Part shown: positions 18,458-27,602 of the stretch, piece after piece
Layout of the letters: each line of letters starts with the position of its first letter
Numbering within the stretch: position 1 is the stretch's first letter
NCBI RefSeq assembly: GCF_030817475.1
Contig: NZ_JAUSZJ010000002.1
Coordinates: forward strand, 3,548,626-3,612,625
Direction: 5' to 3'
Origin: Streptomyces sp. V2I9
Lineage (GTDB): Bacteria > Actinomycetota > Actinomycetes > Streptomycetales > Streptomycetaceae
DNA length: 64,000 nt
Notes under the pieces: generated by a model
Told to the model about the DNA's origin: nothing
Database searches by the model: none
What the model saw: the letters and a program-made list of their open reading frames with translations, nothing else
Program-made: the position numbers and the translations under genes

Positions 18458-18645
18458 GCCCGGAGGGGGCGGGGCGGAGCCCGGCGGAGAGGGGGCGGCG
18501 GGGGGCCGGGTGAGCGGTGGTGTGGGGGCGGCGCGGGGCGCGGCCGCGCCGGTGCTTCCCGCGAGCGGGGCGTCCGGTGAGCGGGGAGGCTTTCGGTGGA
18601 CGGAACCGCTGACGTCCGGGCCGGGGCGGATTAGGCTCGGTTGCC

Positions 18646-19548
18646 ATGGAGCATGAGGTGTTCGTTCCGGTTCCCGCCCCGACCCTGCTGCGCACGCTGG
18701 AGGACCCCGTCCGGGTCGCCCGCTGCGTACCCGGCTTCCAGCAGGACGCCGACGCGTCGGCGTCGCCCCTGGCGGGCCGGCTGAAACTGCGGGCCGGTGG
18801 CCACACCATCACGTACCGGGGCGAGCTGCGGCTCACCGGTCCGGAGGACGGAGTCGTCCCGGACGGGCGGCGCTTCTCGGTGACCGGGAAGGGCGTGGAG
18901 GCTCGGGGCGACGGCGCGGTCGAGCTGATCCTGACCGTCGCGCTCACCGAGACGGACGGCGGGACCACGCTCGCCTACAGCGGTACGGCCGACGGGGACG
19001 GGCGACTGGTCGAGCTGGAGGAGGGCGCTGCCCTCGCGGCCGCCCACCGCCTCCTGGACCGCTTCACCCAGCAACTCGTCACGGAGTCGCTGGCGGCGCG
19101 GGGGGAGGACGCGGGCTCCGGTGACGGTGCTGCTCCCGGCTCCGGTGGCGGCGTGGAAGCCGATGCCGGCTCCGGTGACGGCGCGGAGGCTGTGGAGGCC
19201 GGTGACGGTGACGCTTCCGGTGCTCCCGGCCCCGGCTCGGGCTCCGGCTCCGATGCCGCCCCGTCCGTCTACGACTCCCCGGTGCCGCCGCCCTCGCTCG
19301 ACCCCGTCGCCGGGCTGGAGTTCACCGTTCCGGAGGAACCGCCCGCCGAGGCCGCGCACGCCCGGCGCACCATGATCGGGCGCAGTGCCGAGGAGGTCGA
19401 TCACGCGCCCCCGCGCGGCCGCTACGCCCCCGTGCCGTCCCCGGAGTCGGGCGGTGCGAGCACCGCCCTGCGGTGGGTCGCCCCCGCCGCCGCCCTCGCG
19501 CTCGCCTCCGCCGTGGTGCTCGGCCGGGCGCTGCGACGCCGGAGGTAG
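18646..19548 (+). CDS. SRPBCC (CoxG-like) family protein with C-terminal membrane anchor
   Basis: Residues 1-145 resemble carbon-monoxide-dehydrogenase subunit G: MEHEVFVPVPAPTLLRTLED, VARCVPGFQ, and EGAALAAAHRLLDRFTQQLV. Then comes a repetitive Gly/Asp/Ala/Ser linker (about 150-205), and the protein ends with one hydrophobic span ([20 protein letters not shown]). No CO dehydrogenase genes are nearby, so the role is probably a membrane-tethered lipid- or ligand-binding protein; this is inference. The 188-base gap upstream contains nothing that I recognise. Confidence 0.75.
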   Translation: MEHEVFVPVPAPTLLRTLEDPVRVARCVPGFQQDADASASPLAGRLKLRAGGHTITYRGELRLTGPEDGVVPDGRRFSVTGKGVEARGDGAVELILTVALTETDGGTTLAYSGTADGDGRLVELEEGAALAAAHRLLDRFTQQLVTESLAARGEDAGSGDGAAPGSGGGVEADAGSGDGAEAVEAGDGDASGAPGPGSGSGSDAAPSVYDSPVPPPSLDPVAGLEFTVPEEPPAEAAHARRTMIGRSAEEVDHAPPRGRYAPVPSPESGGASTALRWVAPAAALALASAVVLGRALRRRR

Positions 19549-19627
19549 CCGGAGCCGGGGCGACGGCGGACGCGGAGGTGGTGCGGGCCGGAGGCGGTGG
19601 CAGGGGGCGGGCCAGTAGGGTCGTCGG

Positions 19628-20434
19628 GTGAGCAGGAGCGAAGAGAACGTCAGGCTGACCGTCGGCGAAGCCGAGTTGACCATCGACCCGCTGCACGGCT
19701 GCCGGATCAGCAGCCTGCGGATCGGGTCCACCGAACTGCTCCGCCAGGGCGAGCGGTACGGCTGCTTCCCTATGGTCCCCTGGTGCGGGCGCACCGGGTA
19801 CGGACAGTTCCGCAACGGTGACGTGCTCCACGAACTGCCGCTCAACTCCCCGCCGCACGCCATCCACGGCACCGGCCGGGACACCTCCTGGCGGCCGGCG
19901 TACACGGCCGCCGGGCTGGCCGAGGGCCGGGCCGCCTTCTCCTACGACCTCGCCGACCCCTGGCCGTACGAGGGCCGGGTGACGCAGACCTTCGAGCTGA
20001 CCGGGGACTCCCTGACGCTCGGTCTCGCCGTCGAGACGTACGGCGACTCCTTCCCCGCGCAGGCGGGCTGGCACCCCTGGTTCCACCGCAACCTCGGCGG
20101 CCAGGACGCCCAGCTCTCCTTCGAGCCCGGCTGGCAGGAGGAGCGGGGCGCGGACCACCTGCCGACCGGGAAGCGCATCGACCCCGTACCCGGACCGTGG
20201 GACGACTGCTTCGGCATGCCGGACGGCGTGGACGTGAAGCTCACCTGGCCGGAGCAGCTGGAGCTGACGGTCAGGAGCCGCGGTGAGTGGGTGGTGGTCT
20301 ACGACGAGCAGGACGAGGCGGTGTGCGTGGAGCCGCAGTCCGGACCGCCGAACGGGCTGAACACCGCGCCCCGGCTGGTGACCCCGATCGACCCGCTGGA
20401 GATCACGACGACCTGGAGCTGGACACGGCTCTGA
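19628..20434 (+). CDS. Aldose 1-epimerase family protein
   Basis: The 268-residue protein has the galactose-mutarotase fold motifs: YGCFPMVPWCGRTGYGQFRN, HGTGRDTSWRP and GWHPWFHRNLG, with histidines in both catalytic regions and a C-terminal EPQSGPPNGLN. It interconverts alpha and beta anomers of aldoses; which sugar is not clear. The GTG start at 19628 lies in GGGTGAGCAGG. It is followed 42 bases later by pyrE, and the two may be cotranscribed. Confidence 0.88.
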   Translation: MSRSEENVRLTVGEAELTIDPLHGCRISSLRIGSTELLRQGERYGCFPMVPWCGRTGYGQFRNGDVLHELPLNSPPHAIHGTGRDTSWRPAYTAAGLAEGRAAFSYDLADPWPYEGRVTQTFELTGDSLTLGLAVETYGDSFPAQAGWHPWFHRNLGGQDAQLSFEPGWQEERGADHLPTGKRIDPVPGPWDDCFGMPDGVDVKLTWPEQLELTVRSRGEWVVVYDEQDEAVCVEPQSGPPNGLNTAPRLVTPIDPLEITTTWSWTRL

Positions 20435-20482
20435 GCCGGTGCCCGGCCGTGGGCCCGGGCTCCACCGCTTACCCTCGTGGTC

Positions 20483-21022
20483 ATGACTGACGTACGCGCT
20501 GACCTGCTCCAGCAGATCAAGGACAAGGCCGTGGTGCACGGCAAGGTGACCCTCTCCTCGGGCCTGGAAGCCGACTGGTACATCGACCTGCGCCGGATCA
20601 CGCTGGACGGCCAGGCCGCGCCGCTGGTCGGCCAGGTCATGCTCGACGCCACCGCCGAGCTGGACTACGACTGCGTCGGCGGGCTGACGCTCGGTGCCGA
20701 CCCGGTCGCCACCTCGATGCTGCACGCCTCCGCCGCCCGCGGTAAGAGCCTGGACGCGTTCGTCGTCCGCAAGGCGCAGAAGGCGCACGGGATGCAGCGC
20801 CGGATCGAGGGCACCGACGTGAAGGGCCGCCGCTGCCTGGTCGTCGAGGACACCTCGACGACGGGCGGTTCGCCGCTGACCGCCGTCGAGGCGGTGCGCG
20901 AGGCGGGCGGCGAGGTCGTCGCCGTCGCCGTGATCGTCGAGCGCGGGGCCGCCCCGGCCATCGCGGAGGCGGGCCTGCCGTACGTGCACGTCTACTCGGT
21001 GGCCGACCTCGATCTGGCCTGA
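20483..21022 (+). CDS. pyrE: Orotate phosphoribosyltransferase
   Basis: The 179-residue enzyme makes orotidine monophosphate from orotate and PRPP in pyrimidine synthesis. It shows SGLEADWYIDLRRITLDG at the N-terminus, FVVRKAQKAHGMQRRIEG in the mobile loop and the PRPP site CLVVEDTSTTGGSPLTAVEA. Length is normal. I chose the ATG at 20483; a GTG two codons upstream is also in frame. It is followed by a long palindrome that contains a parS site. Confidence 0.96.
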   Translation: MTDVRADLLQQIKDKAVVHGKVTLSSGLEADWYIDLRRITLDGQAAPLVGQVMLDATAELDYDCVGGLTLGADPVATSMLHASAARGKSLDAFVVRKAQKAHGMQRRIEGTDVKGRRCLVVEDTSTTGGSPLTAVEAVREAGGEVVAVAVIVERGAAPAIAEAGLPYVHVYSVADLDLA

Positions 21023-21058
21023 GCCGCACGCGTACGCGGGGTGACCTGCGTTTTTCGC

Positions 21059-21096
21059 CAGGGGTGGACCGTTTCACGTGAAACCGTCCACCCCTG
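21059..21096. terminator. Near-perfect 38-base palindrome: pyrE terminator enclosing parS
   Basis: CAGGGGTGGAC at 21059-21069 pairs with GTCCACCCCTG at 21086-21096, and the inner part is GTTTCACGTGAAAC, so the whole 38 bases form one stem with a single mismatch. It follows the pyrE stop by 36 bases and probably terminates pyrE transcription while also presenting the parS core. Confidence 0.7.
21071..21084. promoter_or_regulatory. parS centromere site (ParB-binding)
   Basis: GTTTCACGTGAAAC is identical to the 14-base parS consensus of Streptomyces, the ParB nucleation site for chromosome segregation. Such sites cluster around oriC, which fits the core gene content here. The recognition of parS is established knowledge; use at this locus is inferred from exact match. 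Confidence 0.85.
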
Positions 21097-21234
21097 ACCC
21101 ATCACCGTCCGGTATCCAACGGGGTCCGCCGGGTGGAGCCGCAGGGCGAGTCTGGGAAGATGGGGGCGACGATGACGTCGCCCCCAGGTCAGGGACTTAC
21201 GCCTGCACACCCGCACATCCCAAGGAGCGGTCAG

Positions 21235-22266
21235 ATGCCCATCGCAACCCCCGAGGCTTACGCCGAGATGCTCGACCGGGCCAAGGCGGGCAAGTTCGCC
21301 TACCCGGCCATCAACGTGACCTCGTCCCAGACCCTGCACGCGGCCCTGCGCGGTTTCGCGGAGGCCGAGAGCGACGGCATCGTCCAGATCTCCACCGGCG
21401 GTGCGGAGTTCCTGGGCGGCCAGTACAACAAGGACATGGTCACGGGCGCGGTCGCCCTGGCCGAGTTCGCGCACATCGTCGCCGCGAAGTACGACGTCAC
21501 CATCGCGCTGCACACCGACCACTGCCCCAAGGACAAGCTGGACGGGTACGTACGTCCGCTGCTCGACATCTCCGCCGAGCGCGTCGCCAAGGGCCTGAAC
21601 CCGCTGTTCCAGTCCCACATGTGGGACGGCTCGGCCGAGACCCTCGCCGACAACCTGGCCATCGGCCAGGAGCTGCTGGCCAAGGCCGCCGCCGCCAAGA
21701 TCATCCTTGAGGTCGAGATCACCCCGACCGGCGGCGAGGAGGACGGCGTCACGCACGAGATCAACGACGAGCTGTACACGACCGTCGAGGACGCGCTGCG
21801 CACCGCCGAGGCCCTGGGCCTGGGCGAGAAGGGCCGCTACCTGCTGGCCGCCTCCTTCGGCAACGTCCACGGCGTCTACAAGCCGGGCAACGTCGTGCTC
21901 CGTCCCGAGCTGCTCAAGGACCTCCAGGCAGGCGTCTCCGAGAAGTACGGCAAGCCGGCCGGCAGCCAGCCGTTCGACTTCGTCTTCCACGGCGGCTCCG
22001 GCTCCACCGCCGAGGAGATCGCCACCGCGCTGGAGAACGGCGTCGTGAAGATGAACCTCGACACCGACACCCAGTACGCCTTCACCCGCCCGGTCGCGGA
22101 CCACATGTTCCGCAACTACGACGGTGTCCTGAAGGTCGACGGCGAGGTCGGCAACAAGAAGACCTACGACCCCCGCACCTGGGGCAAGCTCGCCGAGGCC
22201 GGTATGGCCGCGCGCGTCACCGAGGCGTGCGCGAACCTGCGCTCCACCGGCACGAAGCTGAAGTAA
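21235..22266 (+). CDS. fba: Class II fructose-bisphosphate aldolase
   Basis: The 343-residue enzyme splits fructose 1,6-bisphosphate in glycolysis and runs in reverse in gluconeogenesis. It shows the zinc-ligand motif ALHTDHCPKDKL, SHMWDGSAETLADNL, the second metal region ASFGNVHGVYKPGNV and the phosphate site VFHGGSGSTAEEIATALENG. The ATG at 21235 follows CAAGGAGCGG. It is of the long class IIA type and normal in length. Confidence 0.97.
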   Translation: MPIATPEAYAEMLDRAKAGKFAYPAINVTSSQTLHAALRGFAEAESDGIVQISTGGAEFLGGQYNKDMVTGAVALAEFAHIVAAKYDVTIALHTDHCPKDKLDGYVRPLLDISAERVAKGLNPLFQSHMWDGSAETLADNLAIGQELLAKAAAAKIILEVEITPTGGEEDGVTHEINDELYTTVEDALRTAEALGLGEKGRYLLAASFGNVHGVYKPGNVVLRPELLKDLQAGVSEKYGKPAGSQPFDFVFHGGSGSTAEEIATALENGVVKMNLDTDTQYAFTRPVADHMFRNYDGVLKVDGEVGNKKTYDPRTWGKLAEAGMAARVTEACANLRSTGTKLK

Positions 22267-22295
22267 CCACCCCGTAGGCACGGACGTACGGTGTC

Positions 22296-22326
22296 GGGCC
22301 CGGTCCTCCTCCGGAGGGCCGGGCCC
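22296..22326 (+). terminator. Stem-loop after fba
   Basis: GGGCCCGG pairs with CCGGGCCC, extended by an inner CCTCC/GGAGG stem, 30 bases after the fba stop. There is no strong T-run. Confidence 0.65.
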
Positions 22327-22354
22327 GTCGCCGTGCCGCGAGAGAAGAGGATCT

Positions 22355-23521
22355 GTGGCGAGCGCGCCCTACGATTTCGACACCGTCGTCGACCGCCGGG
22401 GCACCTGGTGCGTCCAGTGGGACGGGGTCGCCGACCGCTTCGGGGCCGACGGCCTGCTGCCGTTCACCATCTCCGACATGGACTTCGCCACCGCCCCCGA
22501 GGTGCTGGCCGCGCTCCGGGCGCGCGTGGACCACGGGGTGTTCGGCTACACCACCTGGCAGCAGGACGACTTCCGTTCCGCGATAGCCCACTGGTACGCC
22601 ACCCGGTACGGCACCGCGATCGACACCGGGCAGCTGGTCTACGGCCCGTCCGTCCTCAGCCAGCTCTCCCAGCTCCTCCAGATGTGGACGGCCGAGGGCG
22701 ACGGCGTGGTCGTCCACACCCCCACGTACGACGGCTTCCGCAAGGCGGTCACCGGGCTCGGGCGCGAGCTGCGCGGGGTGCCGGTGGGGGACGAGGAGGC
22801 GCTGGAGCGGGAGCTGGCCCGGCCGGACGCGAAGGCGCTGGTGCTGTGCTCGCCCCACAACCCCACCGGCCGGGTGTGGACGGCGGGTGAGCTGGCCCGC
22901 ACGGCGGAGCTGGCCGAGCGGCACGGGGTCGCCGTGATCAGCGACGAGATCCACGCGGACTTCGTGCACGAGGGAGGCGTCGGGCGCGTCCACGTTCCGT
23001 GGACGCGGGTGGCGGGCGGCGGGCGCTGGGCGCTCGTCACCTCAGGCTCGAAGGCGTTCAACTTCCCGGCGCTGACCGGGTCGTACGGGTTCATCGGAGA
23101 CGCCGGGGACCGGACGGAGTTCCTGCGGCGGATGGAGACGGCGGAGGGCCTGGCGTCGCCCGCCGTCCTGTCGTTGACCGCGCACATCGCCGCGTACCGG
23201 GAGGGTGCGGCGTGGCTGGACGCGGTCCGCGCGTACACGGCGGGGAACCTGGCGTACGTCGCGCGGCGGCTGGGCGACGCCCTGCCCGAGCTGGGGTGGA
23301 CGCCGCCCGAGGCCGGCTACCTGGCGTGGATCGACCTGCGTCCGCTGGGTGTGGACGACGAGGCGTTGCAGCGGGTGCTGGTGGAGCGGGAACGGGTGGC
23401 AATCATGGGGGGCGCGGTCTACGGGGCGCCCGGCTTCCTCCGGCTGAACGTGGGGTGCCCGCGGGAGAAGGCGGTGCTGGGGGTGGAGGCGCTGGTGCGG
23501 GCGGTGGAGGCCCTGCGCTGA
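22355..23521 (+). CDS. PatB/MalY-type aminotransferase (cystathionine beta-lyase-like)
   Basis: The 388-residue fold type I PLP enzyme has ISDMDFATAPEVLAALRARV, the Asn/Asp motifs LCSPHNPTGRVWTAGEL and ISDEIHADFVHEGG, and the PLP-lysine region TSGSKAFNFPALTGSYGFIG. Motifs and length match the MalY/PatB C-S lyase group, which cleaves cystathionine or cysteine conjugates. The start is GTG at 22355 after GAGAAGAGGA. The closing bases TGCGCTGACCGG are echoed 38 bases later, beside the broken MFS gene. Confidence 0.88.
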   Translation: MASAPYDFDTVVDRRGTWCVQWDGVADRFGADGLLPFTISDMDFATAPEVLAALRARVDHGVFGYTTWQQDDFRSAIAHWYATRYGTAIDTGQLVYGPSVLSQLSQLLQMWTAEGDGVVVHTPTYDGFRKAVTGLGRELRGVPVGDEEALERELARPDAKALVLCSPHNPTGRVWTAGELARTAELAERHGVAVISDEIHADFVHEGGVGRVHVPWTRVAGGGRWALVTSGSKAFNFPALTGSYGFIGDAGDRTEFLRRMETAEGLASPAVLSLTAHIAAYREGAAWLDAVRAYTAGNLAYVARRLGDALPELGWTPPEAGYLAWIDLRPLGVDDEALQRVLVERERVAIMGGAVYGAPGFLRLNVGCPREKAVLGVEALVRAVEALR

Positions 23522-23577
23522 CCGGTGGGCGGTGGCCGGTGGGGGTCTTGCGCTGACCGGCTGGCGGTGGCCGGTGC
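23514..23577. repeat. Imperfect direct repeat at the break point of the MFS pseudogene
   Basis: TGCGCTGACCGG followed by GGCGGTGGCCGGTG occurs at the end of the PatB-type gene and again at about 23551-23577. The truncated MFS gene starts right after the second copy, so the repeat may mark a deletion or duplication junction. Confidence 0.55.
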
Positions 23578-23585
23578 CTTCGTAG

Positions 23586-24702
23586 CGGTGCTCGCTGGCG
23601 CTGATCCAGGCGAGCTTCCATCCGGACGACCGGGCGCGGGGCGTGGGGCTGTGGTCCGGGTTCGGCGGGGTGGGGGCGGCCGTGGGGCCCTTCGTGGGCG
23701 GGTGGCTCGTCGACGGGCCCGGATGGCGGTGGGTGTTCCTGCTCAATCTGCCGCTCGCCGCGCTCTGCGTCCCCGTCGCCCTCCGGCACGTACCGGAGTC
23801 GCGCGATCCGGCGGCGCACGGCCGGTTCGACGTGCTGGGGGCCGCCCTCGCGGCGCTGGCGCTCGCCGGGGTGACGTACGCGCTGATCGAGGCCCCCGCG
23901 CGGGGCGCGTCGCCCGTGGTGGTCGGGGCGGCCGTCGGCGGGCTGGTTCTGGCGGCCGTGTTCGTGGCGGTGGAGCGGAGGCGGGCCGACCCCATGCTGC
24001 CGCCGTCGATCTTCCGCTCCCGCCTGTTCACCTCGGTCAACCTGGTGACCTTCTGCGTCTACGCGGCCCTCGGCGGCTTCTTCTTCCTCTCCGCGATCCA
24101 GCTCCAGGTCGTCGCCGGATACTCGGCGCTGGGGGCCGGCACCGCGCTGCTGCCCACCACCGTGCTGATGCTGCTGTTCTCCGCCCGGTCGGGGGAGCTG
24201 GGCCGCCGGATCGGGCCCCGGATCCCGCTCACGGCGGGGCCGCTGCTGGCCGCCGCCGGGATGCTGCTGATGCTGCGGGTGGGGCCGGACCGGCGGGTAC
24301 GCGGGCGAGGTGCTGCCCGCCGTCGTGGTGCTCGGCGCCGGGCTCGTCGTGGTCGTCGCCCCGCTCACCGCGACCGTCCTGGCCGCCGTGGACGCCGGGC
24401 GGGCGGGGCTGGCCAGCGGCATCAACAACGCCGCCGCGCGGGCCGCCGGGCTCATCGCGGTGGCCGCGCTGCCGCTGCTCGCCGGGATGGGGCCGGAGGC
24501 GTACCGGGACGCGGGCGAGTTCGCCGCGACCTTCCGGCGGGCGATGCCGATGTGCGCCGGGCTGCTGGTGGCCGGGGCGCTCCTCGCCTGGTGGACGGTG
24601 CGCGCCCCGGCCCCCGCCGCCGCGCGGGGCGAGCGGCCCGCGTGCGCGGTGCACTGCGGGGTCGCTTCCCCGCCGCTGGAACCGGAGCACGGCGACCGGT
24701 GA
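23586..24702 (+). pseudogene. DHA2-family MFS drug-efflux transporter, truncated and frameshifted
   Basis: The readable protein starts mid-sequence at SLALIQASFHPDDRARGVGL, right after an in-frame stop (TAG at 23583). It continues as a 14-helix-type (EmrB/QacA-like) transporter with WSGFGGVGAAVGPFVGGWLV. The first ~110 residues that an intact transporter would have are missing. At about 24291-24297 (CGGCGGG) the frame shifts by one base; the rest reads on in another frame as YAGEVLPAVVVLGAGLVVVV to the stop at 24702. Two independent lesions make a functional transporter very unlikely. Confidence 0.85.
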
Positions 24703-24795
24703 GCCGTACGCGGGGGACAGCGCGGCGGCGGGCGAGCCCAGCGCGGCGTCCGGTGAGCCGTACGCGGGGGAGGAGCACGGCGACGGGTGAGCCGC
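24683..24795. repeat. Short repeats after the MFS pseudogene
   Basis: GGTGAGCCGTACGCGGGGGA occurs twice, and GAGCACGGCGAC followed by CGGTGAGCC or GGGTGAGCC also occurs twice, so the region just after the MFS stop was partly duplicated. Confidence 0.6.
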
Positions 24796-24864
24796 CCCCC
24801 GAGGCTTCCACGAGCGGGCCGGGGCGCGGTGCCGCCGGGGCGTGACGGCAGGCACACTTGAGGC

Positions 24865-25278
24865 ATGTCCATCCACGAGAACCTGCTCGGGGGCCCCGCC
24901 CCGACCCACCTGCCCGACGACCCCGAGCCGCGCGAGCTGCTGGCGGCCGGAACCCCGCCCGCCGAGGTCGCCGCGAAGTACCCCACCTCCTCGCTCGCCT
25001 GGGCGCAGCTCGCCGACGAGGCGTTCGAGGGCGGCCGGGTCGTCGAGTCGTACGCGTACGCCCGTACCGGCTACCACCGCGGCCTCGACTCCCTGCGCCG
25101 GGCCGGCTGGAAGGGCCACGGCCCCGTCCCGTTCGAGCACGAGCCGAACCGCGGCTTCCTGCGCGCCCTGCACGCCCTCGCGCGGGCGGCCGGGGCGATC
25201 GGGGAGACCCAGGAGCACGAGCGCTGCACGACGTTCCTGCGCGACTCCTCGCCGACCGCCGCCGACATCCTGGGCTGA
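24865..25278 (+). CDS. DUF3151 family protein
   Basis: The 137-residue protein starts MSIHENLLGGPAPTHLPDDP and contains TSSLAWAQLADEAFEGGRVV, YARTGYHRGLDSLRRAGWKG and HEPNRGFLRALHALARAAGA. It matches actinobacterial DUF3151, an all-helical protein resembling a tetratricopeptide pair; function unknown. In Streptomyces it normally stands between fba and the kynurenine genes, as here. A perfect 12-base-pair hairpin follows. Confidence 0.85.
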   Translation: MSIHENLLGGPAPTHLPDDPEPRELLAAGTPPAEVAAKYPTSSLAWAQLADEAFEGGRVVESYAYARTGYHRGLDSLRRAGWKGHGPVPFEHEPNRGFLRALHALARAAGAIGETQEHERCTTFLRDSSPTAADILG

Positions 25279-25296
25279 TCCCCTCTGTCCTGAGCC

Positions 25297-25329
25297 GTCT
25301 CCCCGCCCGAGCGCCGAGGGCGGGGAGAC
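25297..25329 (+). terminator. Stem-loop terminator after DUF3151
   Basis: GTCTCCCCGCCC pairs perfectly with GGGCGGGGAGAC across nine bases, 19 bases after the stop. Confidence 0.75.
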
Positions 25330-25416
25330 GCTTAGTATGCGAGCAGGGGACCGGAGCTCCATCACCTCACGGAAGGGGCGGACCGCTACCCGGAAGCTCG
25401 TGTCGAGGAGACAGAA

Positions 25417-26265
25417 ATGTCGACCAACCACCCCGACCCCGAAGCCACCGGTGCGGACACCCCGTACCTGGACTTCGCGGGAACGACTCCGTACGAGGAC
25501 TATGTCCAGGCGGACGTTCTGACCCACCTCCAGCACCTCCGCTCGGAGGATCCCGGCGAGATGGTCTTCCTGGTCACCACCCAGGTCATGGAGTTGTGGT
25601 TCACGGTCATCGTCCATGAGTGGGAGACCGCCACCCGCGCCCTGCGCGAGGACCGCATACCCGTCGCGCGCGACGCCCTGAAGCGGTCGCTGCGCGAGCT
25701 GGAGGCGCTGAACGAGTCCTGGCGGCCGCTGGCCGGGCTCACTCCCGCCCAGTTCAACTCCTACCGGGGCTCCCTCGGTGAGGGGTCCGGGTTCCAGTCC
25801 GCGATGTACCGGCGGATGGAGTTCCTGCTCGGCGACAAGTCCGCCTCCATGCTGGTGCCGCACCGGGGCGCGCCCCGGGTGCACGCCGAGTTGGAGAAGG
25901 CGCTCGCGGAGCCCAGCCTGTACGACGAGACCCTCGCGCTGCTGGCCCGGCGCGGGTACGCGATCCCCGAGTCGGTGATCACACGGGACCTGACCCGGCG
26001 GTACGAGCCCTCGCCCGAGGTCGAGGCCGTGTGGGCGGAGATCTACGCCTCCGACGACCAGAACGACGAGCTGGTGCGCCTCGGCGAGCTGCTGACCGAC
26101 GTCGGCGAGCTGGTGTGGCGCTGGCGCAACGACCACCTCGTCGCCACCCGGCGCGCGATGGGCTCCAAGACCGGTACCGGCGGTTCCGCCGGGGTGGCCT
26201 GGCTGGAGAAGCGCGCCACGAAGAACGTGTTCCCCGAGCTGTGGACGGCGCGCAGCCATGTCTGA
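25417..26265 (+). CDS. kynA: Tryptophan 2,3-dioxygenase
   Basis: The 282-residue haem enzyme opens the indole ring of tryptophan to N-formylkynurenine. It contains TPYEDYVQADVLTHLQHLRS, FLVTTQVMELWFTVIVHEWE (substrate- and haem-side His region), SYRGSLGEGSGFQSAMYRRM and the C-terminal TGTGGSAGVAWLEKRATKNV. Length is usual. The stop overlaps the kynU start by eight bases. The pathway for which it works is broken in this sequence by a frameshift in kynU. Confidence 0.96.
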   Translation: MSTNHPDPEATGADTPYLDFAGTTPYEDYVQADVLTHLQHLRSEDPGEMVFLVTTQVMELWFTVIVHEWETATRALREDRIPVARDALKRSLRELEALNESWRPLAGLTPAQFNSYRGSLGEGSGFQSAMYRRMEFLLGDKSASMLVPHRGAPRVHAELEKALAEPSLYDETLALLARRGYAIPESVITRDLTRRYEPSPEVEAVWAEIYASDDQNDELVRLGELLTDVGELVWRWRNDHLVATRRAMGSKTGTGGSAGVAWLEKRATKNVFPELWTARSHV

Positions 26266-27479
26266 GACCACGGTCACGACCACGGACCTCCGCGCGCGGG
26301 CTTCGAGGCTCGACGCCGCCGATCCGCTCGCCGCACGCCGCGAACTGTTCGCGCTCGACGACGGCGTCTACCTCGACGGCAACTCGCTCGGCGCGCTGCC
26401 CGTCCACGTCCCGGCGCGGGTGCAGGACGTCCTGGCCCGCCAGTGGGGCCAGCTGCGCATCAGGTCCTGGGACGAGAGCGGCTGGTGGACGGCGCCCGAG
26501 CGGATCGGGGACCGGATCGCCCCGCTCGTCGGGGCCGCCGCCGGGCAGATCGTCGTCGGCGACTCGACCAGCGTGAACGTCTTCAAGGCCGTCGTCGCCG
26601 CCGCCCGCCTCGCGGGCGAGGGGCGGGACGAGATCCTGGTCGACGCGTCCACCTTCCCCACGGACGGGTACATCGCGGCGTCCGCCGCCCGGCTCACCGG
26701 TCACCGGATCGTGCCGGTCCAGCCCGCCGACGTCCCCGCCGCGCTCGGTCCGCGTACCGCCGCCGTGCTGCTCAACCACGTCGACTACCGCTCCGGCCGG
26801 CTGCACGACCTGCCCGGCCTGACCGCCGCCGTCCACGCGGCGGGCGCGGTCGCGGTGTGGGACCTGTGCCACAGCGCCGGGCGCCCTCCCGGTGGGACTG
26901 GACGAGCACACGGTGGACCTGGCGGTCGGCTGTACGTACAAGTACCTGAACGGGGGCCCCGGTTCGCCCGCGTACCTGTACGTCGCCGAGCGCCACCAGG
27001 CCGCCTTCGACTCGCCCCTGCCGGGCTGGAACTCGCACGCCGACCCGTTCGGCATGACGCCGGACTACGCCCCGGCGGACGGTTCCGTACGGGGCCGGGT
27101 CGGCACCCCCGACATCGTCTCCATGCTGACGCTGGAGGCGGCGCTCGACGTCTGGGACGGGGTGTCGGTGGACGCGGTGCGGGCCAAGTCCCTCGCGCTG
27201 ACGGACTTCTTCCTGGAGTGCGTCGAGGCGTACGTCCCGGCGGGCCGGGTCACCTCCGTCACCCCGGCCGCGCACGCCGAACGCGGCAGCCAGGTCGCCC
27301 TGCGCTGCGACGACGCCGGACCGGTGATGCGCCGGCTGATCGAGCGGGGCGTCGTGGGCGACCTGCGGCGTCCGGACGTGCTGCGGTTCGGCTTCACCCC
27401 GCTGTACGTGGGATACGCCGACGCGGAACGGGCGGCGCGGGTGCTCGCCGACGTACTGGCCGAGGTGCGGCCGGCCTGA
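26258..27479 (+). pseudogene. kynU: Kynureninase, interrupted by a one-base frameshift
   Basis: The first ~208 residues read as kynureninase (LDGNSLGALPVHVPARVQDV, STFPTDGYIAASAARLTGHR, AVAVWDLCHSAG). One extra C near 26882 shifts the frame; the sequence then continues perfectly in the next frame as ALPVGLDEHTVDLAVGCTYK, where the lysine binds PLP, and on to the usual end at 27479. Together the parts give the normal ~406 residues. The enzyme cleaves kynurenine to anthranilate and alanine. This is either a recent inactivating mutation or a sequencing error, since no other decay is visible. Confidence 0.9.
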
Positions 27480-27508
27480 CGCCCCGTCGGGCCCGCGTGC
27501 GACCGGGC

Positions 27509-27539
27509 GGGGACGGTACCGGGTGCTGGTACCGTCCCC
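27509..27539 (+). terminator. Perfect hairpin after kynU
   Basis: GGGGACGGTACC pairs perfectly with GGTACCGTCCCC across seven bases, 30 bases after the kynU stop. Confidence 0.7.
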
Positions 27540-27602
27540 GCAGGTCAACCCTGTTGGGGCAGGACACTTGCACAGGCCATGGGCAGAGGACGGTTGAGCA
27601 GC

